This document shows positions 6,376-7,960 of a DNA stretch of 7,960 nucleotides, piece after piece. How positions within the stretch are numbered: position 1 is the stretch's first letter; each line of letters begins with the position of its first letter. This stretch comes from an uncultured Oscillospiraceae bacterium (GTDB lineage: Bacteria; Bacillota; Clostridia; Oscillospirales; Acutalibacteraceae): positions 1 through 7,960 of the forward strand of contig URPG01000084.1 in assembly GCA_900549675.1 (NCBI GenBank), read 5' to 3'. Under the pieces are notes generated by a model. The model was not told where the DNA came from. It saw only the letters and a program-made list of their open reading frames with translations, and ran no database searches. Made by a program: the position numbers and the translations under genes.

Positions 6376-7944
6376 ATGAAGGATTATACATTTGATACCA
6401 CCATATCAAAAGAAGTGTTGGAAAATTATCTGTCAAGGTCTGCTACAGCAGCTTTTATGATTCATACCAAAACACTGGAAGACGATTTGCGTGCCATAAA
6501 AAATTTGGGTATTAAGTTTTTGGGAAGAGTTTCCGGTATATGGGAGCCGGATGATGATGACAACGAACATTTTGCCAAGTCTAAATATTTGGCGGAAAGA
6601 ATACATGAGGTCGATTCCGAAATTATTTTGCAGGCCTGCATTTTTGAGGCAGTCTATAAGCATATTGAGAATTTTAGAGTTCCGGCTTATGTTTTTGAGG
6701 CTTTTGGGTTAGAGCCTGAGGACAGAGGTTTTCAGTTTGAGGAGATGAAATTCCCTCAAAAACCAAATGGTTTTATTTGGGGAGAGGATGGTGCTTTGCC
6801 TGACATCAATCGTCTGGAAACCAGAATGTGGTTTTATTATCGCGCCACACGTTATATCGACTGCGGTTATGAGGCACTGCATATGGGGCAGATTCATTTG
6901 TATTCTGCCAACGATAGGGGAATGGTTAAACTAAGAGAATTGCTGGAGATGATTCGTGCCTACGGCAAGAAAAAGGCAAGACGCCATAAGGTGTTGTTAG
7001 ACGCACACAGTCATGGCATCAGTATTCAAGGTCAGCTTTTACTGGATTACCACGCGATGCCGTATACTCGGTTTCCGCTGTTGAAACCAAAGGGAGAAAA
7101 ACTCGTGTTGGTGCGGGAAGGCTTTAGTGAAGGCGGTAAAAATCCTAACGGTTGGACGGCAGACGTCATGCCTTTCCTTATGGAATATGATAATTGGGGC
7201 GGCAAAGTATTGGATGACTTTGATTCTTGCAGTTATGAAGAGCGTGCTTTTAAGGATTGGTGGGGTTATGACCAAATCGGTTGGTTTGCCAACCAAGACG
7301 ATGAGGGTCAAAAACACTTTTTAGAGTATACTTATAAATGGACGCAAATTAATAATGTAAATGCTTATTTTCAAATTCCTTTTCGGAGAGGTCTTGAAAC
7401 AGCAGCCGTTAAAATGGTAAGAGCCGATAATCAACAAGAGGATAGGCAGGACTATTATCAAATTAACACAAAAAGTGCTGCTTGTCCCATGGGGTTCAGC
7501 CAAGAAGAAACCGTAAAACAGCTTTGGGAAAGCGGAGATAAACTGCGCAAACAAGCGGGAAACCCTGCTGATTTACTGGATTATGGTGCCAAAGAGGTAT
7601 ATGATTCAGAAACGGGCATGAAACTTCCGCAAAAGGTGGTCGTATACGGAAGTTTCCAACCGCAGGTGGGGGCTCCTGAAAATGATTCTAACAGTGAAAT
7701 TACCAGGATGTATTATATTGGGGATAACACCTATACACTGTCTGTTTTAATTCCTTTTGCCGGAGAATACGATTATGCTGTTTCTACTTATGGAACACTG
7801 TCCTGTACCTATTGCTATGATAATTATCCGAGAAGCGGCTCCAGTAATAAAGCATATTTCAAAACGGAAAAGAACAACACAGTAGTGAGATTTCGGTATA
7901 AATTCATGGACAACATAGTGGAAGTAGATTACTTTAGCAATTAA
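6376..7944 (+). CDS. Uncharacterised protein, TIM-barrel hydrolase-like with beta-rich C-terminal part
   Basis: I do not recognise a named function. The protein has 522 residues, no signal peptide and no membrane segment, so it is probably cytoplasmic. Residues about 20-330 alternate predicted strands and helices in a (beta/alpha)8-like way, with acidic or aromatic residues at strand ends: GRVSGIWEPD (50-59), ILQACIFE (84-91), GYEALHMGQIHL (164-175), LLDAHSHG (207-214), MEYDNWGG (269-276) and WGYDQIGWFANQ (296-307). Such spacing is common in glycosidases. Candidate catalytic acids are Glu91, Glu166, Asp209, Asp272 and Asp299, and His211/His213 could bind metal. An IPFRRGLE segment and a linker with GFSQEETVKQLW follow. 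Residues about 418-522 look beta-rich, rich in Tyr, Ser and Thr, perhaps an accessory sandwich domain. The start at ATG 6376 has AAGGGGG five bases upstream. It lies 49 bases after the GH4 gene, so a role in the same sugar pathway is inferred. It might be a glycosidase, an epimerase-like enzyme or a non-catalytic homologue. Confidence 0.85.
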   Translation: MKDYTFDTTISKEVLENYLSRSATAAFMIHTKTLEDDLRAIKNLGIKFLGRVSGIWEPDDDDNEHFAKSKYLAERIHEVDSEIILQACIFEAVYKHIENFRVPAYVFEAFGLEPEDRGFQFEEMKFPQKPNGFIWGEDGALPDINRLETRMWFYYRATRYIDCGYEALHMGQIHLYSANDRGMVKLRELLEMIRAYGKKKARRHKVLLDAHSHGISIQGQLLLDYHAMPYTRFPLLKPKGEKLVLVREGFSEGGKNPNGWTADVMPFLMEYDNWGGKVLDDFDSCSYEERAFKDWWGYDQIGWFANQDDEGQKHFLEYTYKWTQINNVNAYFQIPFRRGLETAAVKMVRADNQQEDRQDYYQINTKSAACPMGFSQEETVKQLWESGDKLRKQAGNPADLLDYGAKEVYDSETGMKLPQKVVVYGSFQPQVGAPENDSNSEITRMYYIGDNTYTLSVLIPFAGEYDYAVSTYGTLSCTYCYDNYPRSGSSNKAYFKTEKNNTVVRFRYKFMDNIVEVDYFSN

Positions 7945-7960
7945 ATGTTTGTTTCATCAT

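Overview
The window looks like a chromosomal carbohydrate-utilisation operon from a low-to-moderate GC Gram-positive bacterium, most likely a Clostridia-type Bacillota. This rests on purine-rich GGAGG-type ribosome binding sites before nearly every gene, an LSGC lipobox on the binding protein, and an importer of the LplABC/YtcP type that is abundant in these bacteria. I see no transposase, integrase, tRNA, rRNA or CRISPR. Genus-level placement cannot be made from the sequence alone.

Six genes lie head to tail on the + strand and fill almost the whole window. In order they are: an LplB-type ABC permease (74-1027), an extracellular solute-binding lipoprotein (1086-2840), an LplC/YtcP/AraQ-type ABC permease (3053-3973), a PfkB-family sugar kinase (4009-4962), a glycoside hydrolase family 4 (GH4) NAD-dependent phospho-glycosidase-like enzyme (4971-6326), and a 522-residue protein of unknown function (6376-7944) that looks like a TIM-barrel hydrolase with a beta-rich C-terminal part. 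Bases 1-73 hold a possible -10 element and the first ribosome binding site. The last 16 bases hold nothing recognisable, so the operon may continue on either side.

The only long gap is 2841-3052. It holds a large two-tier inverted repeat followed by a T-rich run, which is probably an intra-operon (leaky) terminator or mRNA-stabilising structure behind the binding-protein gene. A weak candidate internal promoter follows it. A smaller hairpin abuts the very strong ribosome binding site of the binding-protein gene. Together these suggest that the binding protein is expressed separately from, and more strongly than, the permeases.

Proposed joint function (inference): the lipoprotein captures an oligosaccharide or glycoside and the two permeases import it, powered by an ATPase encoded elsewhere. 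The cytoplasmic kinase, GH4 enzyme and unknown protein then process it. The most interesting feature is a GH4 enzyme resembling 6-phospho-beta-glucosidases, a group normally fed by phosphotransferase systems, in an operon with an ABC importer and a PfkB kinase and no phosphotransferase genes in view. Phosphorylation after uptake by the kinase, followed by GH4 cleavage, would be an unusual pathway. The unknown protein may be an additional, undescribed glycosidase for the same substrate.
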